DNA of 64,000 nt from contig OZ037890.1 of NCBI GenBank assembly GCA_964035575.1, positions 806,001 through 870,000 on the forward strand. The letters are read 5' to 3'. Source of the stretch: Rhynchopus sp. YZ270_cl-10 (lineage: Eukaryota; Euglenozoa; Diplonemea; Diplonemida; Diplonemidae). The notes beneath the pieces are model-generated. The model saw only the letters and a program-made list of their open reading frames with translations. It had not been told where the DNA came from and ran no database searches. Numbering within the stretch: the stretch's first letter is position 1; every line of letters starts with the position of its first letter. Positions 30,852 through 43,637 of this stretch are shown piece by piece. The position numbers and the translations under genes were made by a program.

Positions 30852-32549
30852 ATAAACTTTTCTTTTTTTTTGTGTTCTTTGTTTTTGCTGCTGTTATTAC
30901 TGCGCGAACATAAGGCAACACAAAAAAAGAAAAGAAAAAAATGCATTCAAACAGTTTATGGGGGTTCCTTATAGATGGGGCGGGAGGTGGCATGCATCAA
31001 CCTAAAAAAAACCCATAGTGAAGTTCATCCTCGGGTGTCTACACTAATACAACCAAGTTTTCAAAAAAAAAAAAAAAAAATCTTCTTTTTTGTCCCCTCC
31101 CTGGTAGTACGTACCGTCTGTACACTATTGACAACGACACCCCCTTTTTATGTTTTTTTCCCCCCCTCTTCCCCAGTTTTCGAACCTATTTTCACCCCCC
31201 CCAGGGCCCCCATTTCTTGTTGCTATGAAAGAGTCCCCATTTTTTTTTAATCCCCCCCACGCTTCCTCTCTCTTCATCCAGACTCCTGTCAAACATAAAG
31301 CAAAAAAAAAGGTACACTAAAAGGAAAACTGGGAGATTGCAAGATGGCAACTACAGTACTTTATCCCAGCTTTTTTATAAAAAGATGAAAATGGAGATCC
31401 GTGCCGTTTTCCTCGGTCGCAAGCGAAATCAGAGGGTGTTCACCCACCTGAACCCCCTCTCCTTGTCAATTATAGGGGTATTTTTTTCCCCCCAAAGATG
31501 TGTGTACAGAGATTCATTCATCTTACAAAGCTTTCTTTACTCTGTGCTTTCTGTTCTTTGAATGGAAAGTATATGGAATTGATTTTTTATCTGTTTTTTT
31601 GTTTTTTTTTTTTTACTACCCGCTCATTTCCCCCCTCCTTTCCCCTCCCCACCCACACCCCGAACTAAAGGAGAAGACTTCGCTCTCCTGTCCTAAAATA
31701 TGCCTTTCTCCCCCCCCCTTTTTTTTTTCTTCTTCCCTTCCCCACTGCAATGGGTGCAGTAGAAACGTTCGTTGTAGATGCGAGGAAGGTAATACAACAA
31801 AAAACAGCAAACAATAAAAAAGATGCATCACTTTTTTAGATTTAAAAAAAAAGGGTCAGCGCGTTTTCAAATGATTGTCGATACAACAACAAAAAAAAAA
31901 AAACGAAAACGAAGCTACGGAAAAAAACAGCAACACCATAAAGCCAGCCTGATATTAGCCCCTTTTTTTTTGTCCATTTGCTGACACCGGGCCAGGAGCT
32001 TTCAACGGGAGAGAAAAGAATATTTTTTTTGTCCAAAAATGGTGATTGCAATTTGATAACTACACTAAAAACAATTTTGTTTCAAAGAAATGAGATAAAA
32101 GGTACATAAAGTGCATGCAACAAACAAAAGCAAAAAAAAAGAAAAAAAATTACCCCCTACCCCCGGCCCCCGGCCCCCTTCCCGTTCTCACTCGATATTT
32201 CTTCCCACCCCCCTCATCTCCCTTTTATTACTCCTCATTTATGATCTGCAGTCCCTAGGCGCTCCTGTCGGACTCCACCGGCGGGTTCAGCCGGATTATA
32301 AATGGTAGTTCAAACATACCCAAAAAAAAAAAAAAAAAAAAAACTCCAACGGACAGACAGCCCAAAAAAGGGGAAACGAAAAAAAAAAAAAAAAAAAGGA
32401 AAAAAAAATATCAAGATCGGACAAAAAAAAGCCATTGATTTTCCCTCCATTTTCCTCTCCATCTCTCTCCCTCCCTCCCCCCTCCTTATACCTCTCTCCT
32501 AGCATCTAGAATTGGGGAGAAGATACTGTCTTAATATTTACACCTTAAC

Positions 32550-35500
32550 ATGAAGCATACGGATATGGACGATGGTTCTATGGGCGGCTCGCGACGAAGC
32601 TCTGCACGAGCAAGGTCGAAGAGCAGCATTTCAGACAAGATGTTCCAGGTTCTGGTGCAGTTCGATTCTCCTGCTAAGGATACGCCATTTGAAAGCGCGG
32701 TGAACCGCACCCTTGTCGCGATCGACGCACTCCAGCAGGCGGGTCTCATTATTAATCCGCATTTCGGGTATAACCTTCCGGTGGTGAAACAGCTGTGTTT
32801 CTTTGTGTTTTCAAGCCATCTTCCGATATGGGACCCTGTATATGCGGAGCTCGAATTTCTCAAATTCCTTGTGTATTACGGCCTGGTGGCGGCGGTGGTG
32901 GTGCTGATGGTCTTCTACCTGGCGGCAACCGGGGGAGGGGTGTTTGACATCTCAGAGTACCGGTTGTTGAAGAAGAACGCGGTGGTGTGGTTCCACCTTG
33001 TGTCTGGGGTGCTGTTCATTCCCTTCTTTCAGGTGCTCGCTGCGTCGATGTTCTGCCACGACAAACATCTCTGGGCGTTCCCCGAAGAGCAGTGCTGGGG
33101 GGTCAAGAGTACAATCCTCTTCTCGCTGTCGTTGCTGCTGATGGCAATGCTTGCGAGCCTCGCGCTGCTCGGATCCTTCACCCTCTTCGACGATGATATG
33201 ACCAAGCGGTCTCTTCTCATCCAAGCGCATTCTCGAGTGGAAACTCAGGTTTTAGTGACAAAAATTCTTTCCGTGCTTGCAATGCATCTGATGCTTGGAT
33301 CTGGGCACGTCAAAGGATATGCTTGTGCAATATTCATTTTGAATTTTCTCAATCTAGTAGGTTACACGGTGTGCCTCCCGTATTACCGTTTGGAGATGAA
33401 TCAATTTAAATGTGGGATTGCCGGGATGAACTGCTTCTGCGCGCTGCTTGTCTTTGTGGCGGTGCTGCAGAGTGGGGACTCTGCCGTGCTTTTTGATAAG
33501 GATTTGGTCGCGTTGATGGTGTTCTGCATTGTTCCGTTCGGCTTTATCTTTGGATATCACATTGGTGCGAGCAGGGTTTCGAACGAATGCCTTGAAAGGA
33601 TCCACCATTTGAAGAGCAACGGCGAAGTCTTTGCGCATGAATGCCACTTCCCTGCGGGCTTGATTCTGAAGGAAGGCATCCTGCAGAAGGGTGAGGTGTC
33701 CCTCGAGACTGAAGTACTAGAGTCGCAGGAGTCTGGACTCGACATCTTTCTGATCCAAAAAATGCAGAAAACGGAGATCCTAGTACCCTACATCAACTTC
33801 GTCTTTCTCTCGACTGATGCAGAAGTGGCAACCCGTTTTCTCATGGCACACACAGATGTTTATGCGCAGAAGGACCTGGACAGTGTGTCATGTGGCGTGT
33901 CGGCCTACATGGTTGCCTTTGCAGCGCGCATCTTTTTGAAGAAGAAGTTCACGTATAATACGCCGAACATTACGACGCTGCACTTTGCGAATTTCATTAG
34001 GGTGTTTTGCACGGCGTCGAAGCTGGTGCATGCGTTGGAGCAATGCGAGTCGCTTGCGCATGTCGATGCCGACTTTTCAACGAGATACCAGGCCTTCCGT
34101 GTTATCACTGTACTGCGCGACCAGCTGGGCATCAACAATGTTATCCATAAATTCGCGCTGACGAAGGCGAAGATGCTGCACAAGGAGATTCTCTCTGATA
34201 TGTCGACGTTTTGGTTGAAGGTGATGGACTCAAAGCATGATGTGCTGAACCTCGCGTCGTTGACAAACCAGATCACATGCAAACGGAACGAATCTCACTC
34301 TGCCTACCGCAAGGCCGTGCAGGAGGCGGGGATGGACAGAGAGGTGCTGACCTCATTTGCTTCATTCCTCGAGTTTGTGATGCTTGAGAAGAGGCAAGCA
34401 GACTTCATCCAGGGCAAGCTGAGTGAGATGGGTGAGGAAATGCGCCGTAGCATGATGGGTGGCGACCGCACCCCATCACACACAGGCACAGGCGCGACCA
34501 ATGCAGCCAACGCGAACATCCTCTCTATCCTCGACCCCGACGACGGCAAAGACAAGGAAAACACCTTTGAGGCCAACACCTCCGCGAAACTCATGAGCAA
34601 AAGCACCAAAGTCGTTTTCCTCTTCATTGTACTCAGCTCCCTTGGGATCCTTGCTTGCTCTACGACGTCTTGGTTCCTTCAGGTACAAAGCTTTGAATCT
34701 GTCTACGATATGGGGCAGGCGAGAACACGGTTGCAGCTTGCTTCCTTAAAGGCGTTATACGTAAAGGACGCATTGTTTAACCCGCAGTCTCCTCAACCAA
34801 GTATAGTGGAGAGACAGAACGCATTGCAGGTCAGCATTGAGCAGTACGAGCTGGCGCACTCCAAGCTGATGTCCTCTGAGTCCTCGCATTCACAGACGAA
34901 AGGGAAATTCAAGGAGCATCGTTACATTTTGGATGACGGCTTCGGAAATGAAGGGTCCCCTGTTTCGCTGTGGGAGCTTGGGCTTGAAGTAAAGAGCTCT
35001 CTGACTTTCATCGCAGTGGCAAACCTCAACAACAGTGATGAAGCGGTGGTGCTATTTTCTCCCTTTTTCAAATATTTTGACTTTATCGAGCGCAACGTCG
35101 AAACAGAGCTGAACCGCGTCTACAACGACACCATCCCATACTATCTGGATGCAGACGAAGTCGTCCGGTCCTGGGTCATCGGAGGTCTTGTCTGCGGGAT
35201 GTTCATTACGACAGTGCTTCTCGTCATTGCAGCGGTGATCTTTAGCCTCAACTTCCGTAAAATTGGTGTAAATAAGATTGTTGCGATTCAACTGTTCTCG
35301 TTTATCCCGTTTTTGACGCAGAAGCAGTTGTACCACACTTCGAGAGAGAAGGTGAAGGAGTTTGCAAGGGCTGCACGCGATATTGAGAAGGAGGCGGAGG
35401 TGGAGGCAACAAGCGATGGGGAGAACTCTGAGATAGATAAGTCACACACTCAAGACGACAACACGCCGAAGCAGCAACGTCTCAGTCTCTCTGTGTCGAA

Positions 35501-38500
35501 GTTAAAGGGTTCTGCGACATTCCACCACAGCGGGCACGGTCAGCGGCCAGGTGCGCTCACCTCCATTCTAAAGAAGCGCGAAAGCCGCAAACGCCCTTCC
35601 ACAAAGAAAACCAAAGAAAAGAAGAAAGTGCGCTTCGAATTCCCCGAAGGTGACGGACCATCCCCAGTCACATCCAAAAAGAAAATTGTCGAGAAGGTGC
35701 CGGAAATCTTCTGCAAAAACCCTGAATCGATCGGCATGACGGAAGAAGACAAGATCGAGCTTCTCGAGGCGGACTTCAAAAACCAGCAAAGCATCACGCA
35801 AGACAAAAAGAACGCCTACAAAGACGAGAGAGTGCTGTACTCTACACTGTCCGTCTTGGTTGGGCTGTTTCAACTGCCGTGCTTCTTTTTGTGTCTTGCA
35901 TTGCACTACAGTGTCGACAGCTTTGTTGAGTCAGAATCCTCGCTCCGCCGATTCCACGAAATCTCCGTTGATTTAGGACGCGAAATTCTCGTTCAAAGAG
36001 AACTCAGTTTTGCAGGAGTTCTTGGCGTTGATATGCACACCCACATCCTCCCTTACTTCAACCGGCGGAACTCGCAGGGGTTTTACCAAAAGAAAAAGGC
36101 GCTTTTAAAAGAGCTACGCGGGGCGGACGAATTGAATGTGCAATGGGCCATTGAAAAGCAGATGAAAGCGATTGAGGGTACGGAAGATATTGCGATGGCT
36201 TTGACACAGAGGAGCTATGGGCTGTCGTCTACGGTGTTTTCAACGCATTTGTCATCGCTGTCTTGGAAGAAGCAGTACCATGGTGGGTTGCCATATCTGC
36301 GTTCTTATGACTACGGTTACACAACGACTGCGGAGGATACAGCGAAGCCAGAGGGGATGGGAGCGTTGGCGAAAAAGGTGATTTCTTCGCAGCGGCTGTC
36401 ATATGAAGTGTCGCAGCTTGTAAACACCTTTGGGGAGGCTACCAACAATAGGTATACGAAGCGCAGGGACGACGCGGAAAGTGCGCGTACCGAAGCCTCG
36501 CAGATTTTGTTTGTGACGATTGGTTGTGCTGCAGCCGGGACGGTGTTGTCGATTGTGGCTTTTATTGCGAATTGGGTGTTCGAAAGGGACTCCTTCCAAA
36601 ATGGTGAGCGTGTCAGCTATGTGCTCTCGGTTCTCGCGAATCTGACGTTGGTTTGCATTCTCATTGCAGTAGATGTGCGCAAGGAGGACATCCGTGACCC
36701 TGATACACACGGCATCCTCTCGCTGTCAAACGCCACGCAGCATTCCTTGGCGGTGCAGAGTATGTTGCTGGGTGCGTTCATAGCGGAGGGCGATCCGATG
36801 TCTTACGTCGATTATTGGCAAGAGGTTGACAAAAACGTTTTCCAAAACTGTTTCCTGACACCACGGGCAGAGCTCCAGCAGGACGGATTCCTCCTTACCA
36901 GCTTGAACGAATGGTATGCAGAGTACACTCTCCGGAAGAACATTGCGATTGAGATGATGACGTGGAACCGCACGTATCAGAACATCTTTACTCGAAAGGA
37001 GCATGCTATCACGTGGAATGGTGCGCCGTTGGGGAGTCCACGGGTGTGGTACAACACGACCGAGCATGACAAGACATTGTCGCTGGAAGAGCGTCGGGAG
37101 ATTGCGACACAGCTTCTTGTGGGGGAAGACACCCACGCTTTGTTGGAACAGATCCACGCAAGCACAGACCAAATCGTTGCAGAGGCTTTCGACAGCAGAA
37201 GCCGTGATTTGCAGACAACAGAGGACACCGTGCAGCGTCTTATCTACGTCTGTATAGGGCTCGCCGGAGTGACCTGTCTCTGTTACCTTATCATCACAAC
37301 CTGTGTCTTCCTAAAATACATGAAAATACTGAGCAAAGGTATCAGCACCGTAGTAGAGCACGTCAGCCACGTTCTTTTTAGTACGTTGATTCTGAAAAGC
37401 AGAATCGCGTTTCTTTTGATTCTCATTCTTGTTGGGACGCAGACGGTGTTTGGGTTGCGAGGTGCGATCATTTCGAAGGAGAAGATTGAGCAGTTAGAGT
37501 TGTCGAGCAGACGTGAATGGGTTATCGTACGGTCTGCGATATCGGCAGAGTTTTTTGTGAATGCGAAGAACAGCGGGAAGCTGTCGAATCAGCATAGGGT
37601 CTCGCTGTCTTCTCTTATCACAGAGATCGAGCAGACGCGGAACAGTTTGTACCATGCGTCCAACCTGCTGCCCATTGTGAGTGGCGACAACATCGACCGT
37701 TTGTACATCAAATGGATAGACCTACTGCAAGAGCTGACCTCATATCAGTCCCCCCAAGCAGGCTCGTCTAACTCAACCCAAACCGGCACCGCGAACGATG
37801 TCGCATCGAGGAGCATAGAACGCATCAAATTAGACCTTCGCATACTGTTCGATGAGATTGTCACTAAGCTGTGGCTCGATGGGGAAGGACTCAAGGCAGA
37901 TGGAGAAACGGTATGCAATTTTTTTTTTTTGAGTGAAAATTTAGCATTGTGGCCAATTATTTTGGGGTACCATGAAAAAATAGAGTACTGAATATTCCAT
38001 GTTAGGAAAACCCCAGTTCCACAGTAGTTTCCGTCGAAAAAAAATCTGTTTCAATGTGTATTTCACGCGATTCTTTTCACTTCTCACTCTGTTATATCAA
38101 AAGTGTTTTGATTTTTTTTTCCTTCCCAAAATTTCTTCAAAAAAAATCAGGAAGTGAAGCTCAACTGGCTGATCGTTCTGTTCTTGTCGACGGCGTTGCT
38201 GTTCCTTGTGATACTTGAGTTCAACGTGGTGTTCCGGCCTCTTATGACTCAGCTCGTCGATGAGGAGAACGGGACCATGATCCTCCTCAAGCTCATCCCC
38301 TCCAAAATACGAGAGATAGTACCCAAGATTTCGATGTACCTCGACAACGGCATTGTCGTGGACGAGGTAGAAGAGCAAATGATGCATCCCCGGTGCCAAG
38401 TCCTCTCCGCCTTCATGCGTGAGTTTGGTACAGGCGTCGAAGAGTCGAAATGCTTCAAGATGCTTGACAAATCGAAGTATGTGCCCCTCCTCCATATTTT

Positions 38501-39005
38501 GCGTTCTTCGCGTGATCATTCCATGCTAGGAGATATGGACTAAAACCTGTGTAAAAGAAAGAAAATTAGCCCTCTCAGGGATTACGCAGCTCCCCCAAAA
38601 AATAAAGGTGGATTTTCAACACTGTCCCCCATATTCCACTTTTACAGGAGCGGCATCTTTGTCGGAACCTCGAAAGGCATTCTTGTCGGCATCAACAACG
38701 CTGCCTTAACCATGACTGGATACCAACGCGACTTCGTTCTTGAGAAGAACGTGAAAATGTTTGTCCCCGACACGCTTGCGGTGATGCACGACAGCATCAT
38801 TCAGCAATATGTACAGACTGGCGTGTCACGTCTGGTTGGGTCGGGACGTGACACGCTTGTCAAGACGAAGTCGGGCACGTACTCACACTGTTACGTCTAC
38901 CTTTCCGAAATCACGCGCGACAAGGACCTCTACTTTGTCATCCAAGCTGACCCTTATGCTTCATATGACGGCAGAACCCCCTCCCTCCCCGTCCCCACCA
39001 CATAG
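32550..39005 (+). CDS. TmcB-like multi-pass membrane protein with PAS-like domain, three exons
   Basis: Exons 32550-37910, 38151-38476 and 38648-39005 give 2,014 residues. Introns are 240 and 171 bases, both starting GTATG and ending CAG. The joins restore one frame, including an AAG codon split after its second base. About 14 membrane segments are visible: six near 105-340, then around 684, 875, 1095, 1318, 1357, 1563, 1617 and 1792. Basic, Ser-rich loops and helical extracellular stretches lie between. The last 110 residues read LTMTGYQRDFVLEKNVKMFV, PDTLAVMHDSIIQQYVQTG and SGTYSHCYVYLSEI, matching the PAS-like segment of tmcB/tiny-macrocyst proteins of protists. Those may sense or conduct at the membrane. 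No cyclase follows, and the stop is clear. Confidence 0.72.
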
Positions 39006-39842
39006 GAGGGGTGTGCTGGCTTTGGGGTCGAGGGGGTGACAAGAAGGGGAAGGAAGGTGTCATGTGTTTGATAACTTAATAGGGGGTAATTCTTGCGCGG
39101 AATATGGCCCCAAAGTGGTGTGTGTTGTGTGTGTGTTGAAAACGCAGCCAATAAAAAGCGGGCTCTCTTTACAGAAAGCCGTTTGGTTGGGTATGTGTTT
39201 ATTTTGTTCGTGGTGTTTATAAGAGTTTGTTTTTGTGTCTCCCACAGTTTGTTTTTAAAGCAGAGGATTAGGTTTATTGTTTAGCTTTTCCTTTCATATT
39301 TACTTTTTTGGGGATATGACGTTCATCCTAAGTTGTGAAACGCAGTTCCTGAGTTTGATTTTTGGGTAATTTTTTTTGTACCGAATTTACAACCTTATGC
39401 AGTCTAACAGAGGGTGTGTTCTGTCTGGACCAGCTGGATTCTTCTGAAAAATGAGTGAACTTTTGGAAAAGTGGAGATTGCACAAATGTGGCAACGCAAC
39501 CGAGACAACTACACTACTCCAACAATTTATCAAAAAAAAGTACAAAAGTGTGCGTTTCTAAAACAGTCGAGGGTGTATACACGGTTCCATCCTTTCAAAC
39601 CCCCCCTTTTTTTTGAACTAAAATATTTGTCTTAAAATCGGTCCCAACACAACAAAAAAACGACGTCTCTCCCTCACATTATTTTTCCTTTTTTCCCCCT
39701 CTTCCCCTATTGGCAGTGATAAAACTTCACTCTCGAAGTTTCCCTTAGGGTAGCCGGAACCAAAAAAAAAGGAGTTACACCGAATAATTTAGATGAATTG
39801 GGGAATCAAAAAACTTTTCTTGATTCTGAAAAAAAATGAACC
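39006..39842. other. Spacer before the second transposon
   Basis: No gene is seen. An R1 copy is at 39470-39533. Palindromic words ACTTCACTCTCGAAGT lie near 39725-39740. Confidence 0.5.
39470..39533 (+). repeat. R1 copy with several substitutions
   Basis: AGTGGAGATTGCACAAATGT, then GGCAACGCAACCGAGACAAC to AATTTATCAA. Confidence 0.8.
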
Positions 39843-40024
39843 ATTATACACGGGTTGCCGACGATCGTAGTACGAAATTTTACGATCGTAGCCTTTTTTT
39901 CCTCGTACTACGAAAATTTACGATCGTACTACGAAAATTTACGATCGTAAAATTTCGTAAAATCTCGTAAAATCTCGTAAAATCTCGTAAAATCTCGTAG
40001 TAGGGAAAGGGACTCTCGAATTTT

Positions 40025-40480
40025 TTTTTTCGCCCCTAAAGAGGGCTAATTTCGACGATTTGAGGCCATTAAAAAGCAAAATTTGGCACTTTTGAGCATC
40101 TGTGGGGGTCTAAAACGCGGTTTTGCGAACCCGAAATTTCGTGGTTTTTACCAAAAAGACAAGTCGATTTTTGAACCTTAAAAAACATCAAAATTTTTTT
40201 TCACAAGTGTTTTTGAGGCCTGCTCACTACACCCTAGGTCCCCTTCTGGGACCAAAAAGTCAAAAAAAGCAAGAATTGGGCTGTTTTGAGCATCTAGAGT
40301 TAATTCCCCAGTCATTTTCTGTACCACCAGTGCATTTTGTATGGGCCAGCGCCTTGTCAAAAAATCAAAAAATCTCAAAAAAAAAAAATTTTTTTTTTCG
40401 GGAAAATTTCGACCCCTGAGTTGGGTTTTTGGGCACCAAAAAGTGCAAAAAAACGCAAAAATCGGGTGTTTTGACGATCT
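40025..40480 (+). repeat. Three decayed copies of an 80-bp block inside the transposon
   Basis: Blocks with CCCCT, ACCAAAAAGT or ATTAAAAAGC, AAAATTGGGC-like text, TTTTGAGCATCT or TTTTGACGATCT, then GGGGGT occur near 40034-40112, 40215-40310 and 40410-40488. Confidence 0.55.
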
Positions 40481-40680
40481 GGGGGTAAACTATATGCACT
40501 ACTACAGGGGCCCACAATATCGACTTTTCCTTAGCAAATTCCTTGGAGTATTGCATGCCTTGAAGTGTTGCATTTTGTCCCCACTGAGTGTGCACTCAGA
40601 AAACACTCATCAATAAAACGACCTTTCTGTTCGGTAAAAAATAGTTATTTTCTATTGTAGTAGTGGTTTGTCGTGCAGTG

Positions 40681-41744
40681 ATGTTCTTTGTACCTGGAGA
40701 GCGGGCCGAGTGCAAGGTATGTTTTTAACCCCCCGGTTTTCTCCCTTTTCGACATGTCCGCTATTTTTTTAGCAATTTTTTTTTTTTTAAATATGGCTCA
40801 GTCCATAAACCCACCCCCCTAAAAGGTAACCTTTTGAATTTTTTTTCACATTAGATAACTTCCACTCGGACTTTTTGCTCGATTTTTGCTCCTTTGAACT
40901 CAGAATAACGTTTCTGAGGTCACAGGAGCAAAAATCGAGCAAAAAGTCCGAGTAGAAGATAGATGAATTAACGTCGAGAGGTAAAAAAACTAATTGGGCA
41001 TTGGGTTTTGAGTGGGCTGCGAAAAGCTACTTTTTCACTATTTTTTTGCATTTTTTCGTATTCTGGGGTGGACAACTGGTGAAATTTCACCCCACAAGGT
41101 GTCCCAGGCCTATTCTGGAGGTGGTTTCCACCAGAAGATGCTCAGAAGTGTCACAAATAATGAAAAATATTGTTTGGGAAACGGTTTACCCACGAAACTA
41201 ACGCAAAACCCAATTCCCAATTAGTTTTTTACCTCTCGACGTTAATTCATCTATCTTCTACTCGGACTTTTTGCTCGATTTTTGCTCCTGTGACCTCAGA
41301 AACGTTATTCTGAGTTCAAAGGAGCAAAAATCGAGCAAAAAGTCCGAGTGGAAGTTATCTAATGTGAAAAAAATTCAAAAGGTTACCTTTTAGGGGGGTG
41401 GGTTTATGGACTGAGCCAATATTATACCTAAAGCGTAGCTTAAAGGAGAAATAGTTCCTCAGATACGGTCGCCAATCACCCCTCCAACAGGGTAATTGTG
41501 CAATCAACGAAAAAACCTTTTTTTCCCTTTTACTTACCTATCAGAGTTACTATTTTTTGTCAACAAAAATGTCACTTTTACGTTTAAGGGGTAGGGGGCG
41601 GCTTCTTGTTTGTTTGTTTGTTTTTTTGTTATAGTCTCTACTTTTACATTCAATTTCTCTTAACAGGTACCCGAACCGACGACCCTTCATCGTGACAGCG
41701 AAGCAGTGCCGACGGAAGAGCTGGTGCAATTATTTCAAAACCAG
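40681..41744 (+). other. Possible two-exon gene piece carried by the transposon
   Basis: ATG at 40681 opens MFFVPGERAECK and is followed by a good donor (GTATGT, 40717). At 41666 an acceptor (TTAACAG) opens VPEPTTLHRDSEAVPTEELV and QLFQNQ in the same phase. The codon use looks real compared with the flanks, and the foldback element sits in the would-be intron. I could not find the following exon. It may be a captured host gene piece or chance. Confidence 0.3.
40795..41417. mobile_element. Foldback element with 215-bp arms
   Basis: GGCTCAGTCCATAAACCCAC at 40795 is repeated inverted at the right end. Arms cover about 40795-41010 and 41204-41417 and differ at few places. Each arm itself contains a smaller inverted pair around GACTTTTTGCTCGATTTTTG. 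AATAT stands on both sides (5-bp duplication). The 190-bp centre has no gene. It is nested within the larger transposon. Confidence 0.88.
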
Positions 41745-42770
41745 GTGGCGATCGTAAAAGTCGGGTTTATATACCAACTTTTCCATTAACCCACCCCATA
41801 GACCACCCTAATTATTATGAAACTCTTAGTCAGTCACTGCTATAGCCATTTAACCCAGGGAGCATAGCTAGTGCAAGAAATTCGACTTCGGGATCCGGAA
41901 AGTCTGTCCTCTGCTTGCGGAGGACCAGGCACAAGAAAATATTGCGTTCCCCCAGAAACCAGTTTTTGTCACAGTAATTTTTGCCCAGGGCATGCTCTTG
42001 AAGCATGGCGGCTTGGTGTGAGAAGGGGCAGTGTATAGTTTTGTTCTAGATTTCAACGGTTGTTAGAACGAGTCAAGTGGATGCTTATCTAAACACTGAC
42101 TTTAGTACAGACCCGAGAGATCACACATGACTTTGAGGAAAGAACAAAGCAATGCATCTGTACCCGCACGCCAGGTTGTAGTTACTTCAGAATTTTCTTG
42201 AGTTTGCATGAACGAGGAGGGGGTGATTCATTCTTCGGGAACGCCTAGTATACCATGGAATGATTATCTCAAAAAAACATGTGGGGGCTGAATTCATATC
42301 CCTTAGAATTGCGAATTCAGCCTTTGCAGAAGGTACGTCTTACTTGTACTTGTACTTGTATGCCGTGTCACCCTTCTCAACCTTACCGGTTCACAGCTCG
42401 CAAGAGCAGTGTAACCCTTCTCGCTATTGCAAACTTAAGAATTTTCTGCTGTAACTTACCAAAATCGATTTTCTTTCACCCCAAACACCCGCAACACCCC
42501 ACCTGCTACTTCGGTAGCCTGTGTTGTTGGGAGTTGGTTCTCATGTTGATCCCCAGTGACTGTCTAGCACTGCTTCTTCTGAGCCCAACGTTGTTTGGCC
42601 TGTCGACGTAATAAATACGAAGACAGGGCGGCGGTGCCAACAATTTTCCAATGATGTAACGTTTTATCTGATTGATTATCGTTTGATATACCTTGTGTGT
42701 GCTTCATGCACACCATGCAAGGAATATCGAACGGTATTTCAAGCGATATTCGTTATTTCGTTTGGCAAAC
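41745..42770. other. Remaining transposon interior
   Basis: No supported gene. GCTGAATTC and GAATTCAGC form a hairpin at 42287-42321. A tandem ACTTGT stretch lies at 42342-42359. Confidence 0.45.
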
Positions 42771-42951
42771 GTACTACGATCGTAAAATTTCGTAAAATTT
42801 CGTCTACGATCGTACTACGATCGTTTACGATCGTAAAATTTCGTAGTACGAAATTTTACGAAATTTTACGAAATTTTACGATCGTAACGATCGTAAAATT
42901 TTACGATCGTAAAATTTCGTACTACGATCGTCGGCAACCCGTGATTATATT

Positions 42952-43024
42952 CCCTCCTCTTCCCTCCCCCCTCCTCTTCCCTCCCCCCTCCTCTTCCCTC
43001 CCTCCTCTTCCCTCCCCCCTCCTA
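42952..43024. repeat. Pyrimidine minisatellite, array 1
   Basis: Unit of 17 bases, CTCTTCCCTCCCCCCTC, about four copies, immediately outside the transposon end. Confidence 0.85.
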
Positions 43025-43094
43025 TCAACCACCCTGGTGGAGTGGCTTTTGCCACGATTGGGGAGATCTAATGGATATAGACTGACTATCTTTT

Positions 43095-43417
43095 ATGTTG
43101 ACTTTTGTTCTTGCTCTATTTGGGCAGAATAGCTATCATTTCCTCGGAACTCTTCGAGTTCCGGTTGGCCGGGAACGCAGCTGTGCCGATTAACCTCACC
43201 TTTAACACAATTCAACCACCATCTTCATCAGGATTTCTTTGTTTTTGTTGCGGTGTGTTTTCTGCCTTGCGTCCCCCTCATCGTTTTCGTTTACAGCATA
43301 TTATCCAAAGACCTCCTCTCCATCCCCCCTTTCTTTTGCCTTTATCATCAGTTCTGGAACCGGTTCGTCGGTCTCCTCTATTCCTCACTTTTATTGGCTG
43401 TCTATATCCTATACTAG
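43095..43417 (+). other. Possible exon(s) of an unrecognised gene
   Basis: After an acceptor-like TTTGGGCAG at 43127 one frame reads IAIISSELFEFRLAGNAAVP and INLTFNTIQ. A second frame, after CATCAG at 43231, reads a hydrophobic DFFVFVAVCFLPCVPLIVFV and stops at 43417. Pyrimidine-rich DNA gives hydrophobic frames by chance, so this may not be a gene. Confidence 0.2.
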
Positions 43418-43420
43418 ATC

Positions 43421-43637
43421 TCCTCTTCCCTCCCCCCTCCTCTTCCCTCCCCCCTCCTCTTCCCTCCCCCCTCCTCTTCCCTCCCCCCTCCTCTTCCCTC
43501 CCCCCTCCTCTTCCCTCCCCCCTCCTCTTCCCTCCCCCCCCCTCTTCCCTCCCCCCTCCTCTTCCCTCCCCCCTCCTCTTCCCTCCCCCCCCCCTCTTCC
43601 CTCCCCCCTCCTCTTCCCTCCCCCCCTCTTCTTCCAC
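43421..43637. repeat. Pyrimidine minisatellite, array 2
   Basis: About 13 copies of the same 17-base unit as array 1, with C-run length changes. One strand is nearly pure C/T, a DNA able to form triplex. Confidence 0.88.

Larger units (their letters stand above)
27831..32549. other. Gene-free, homopolymer-rich spacer
   Basis: No gene is supported in 4.7 kb. It holds A, T, C and G runs (for example a G run of 18 at 29230-29248), two R1 copies, a cluster of hairpin repeats between 29402 and 30851, and decayed R1-like text at 31330-31368 and 32039-32068. Confidence 0.6.
39849..42943. mobile_element. Second CACGG-type transposon, 3,095 bp
   Basis: The first 42 bases, starting CACGGGTTGCCGACGATCGT, are perfectly inverted at the right end. 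ATTATA is repeated outside both ends (39843-39848 and 42944-42949). Inside each end are arrays of ACGATCGT and CGTAAAATTTCG words. CACGG start, 6-bp duplication and GATCG-centred arrays are the same plan as the element at 3503, so they share a superfamily although the ends differ in sequence. No transposase frame is recognised inside, so it is probably non-autonomous. Confidence 0.88.
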
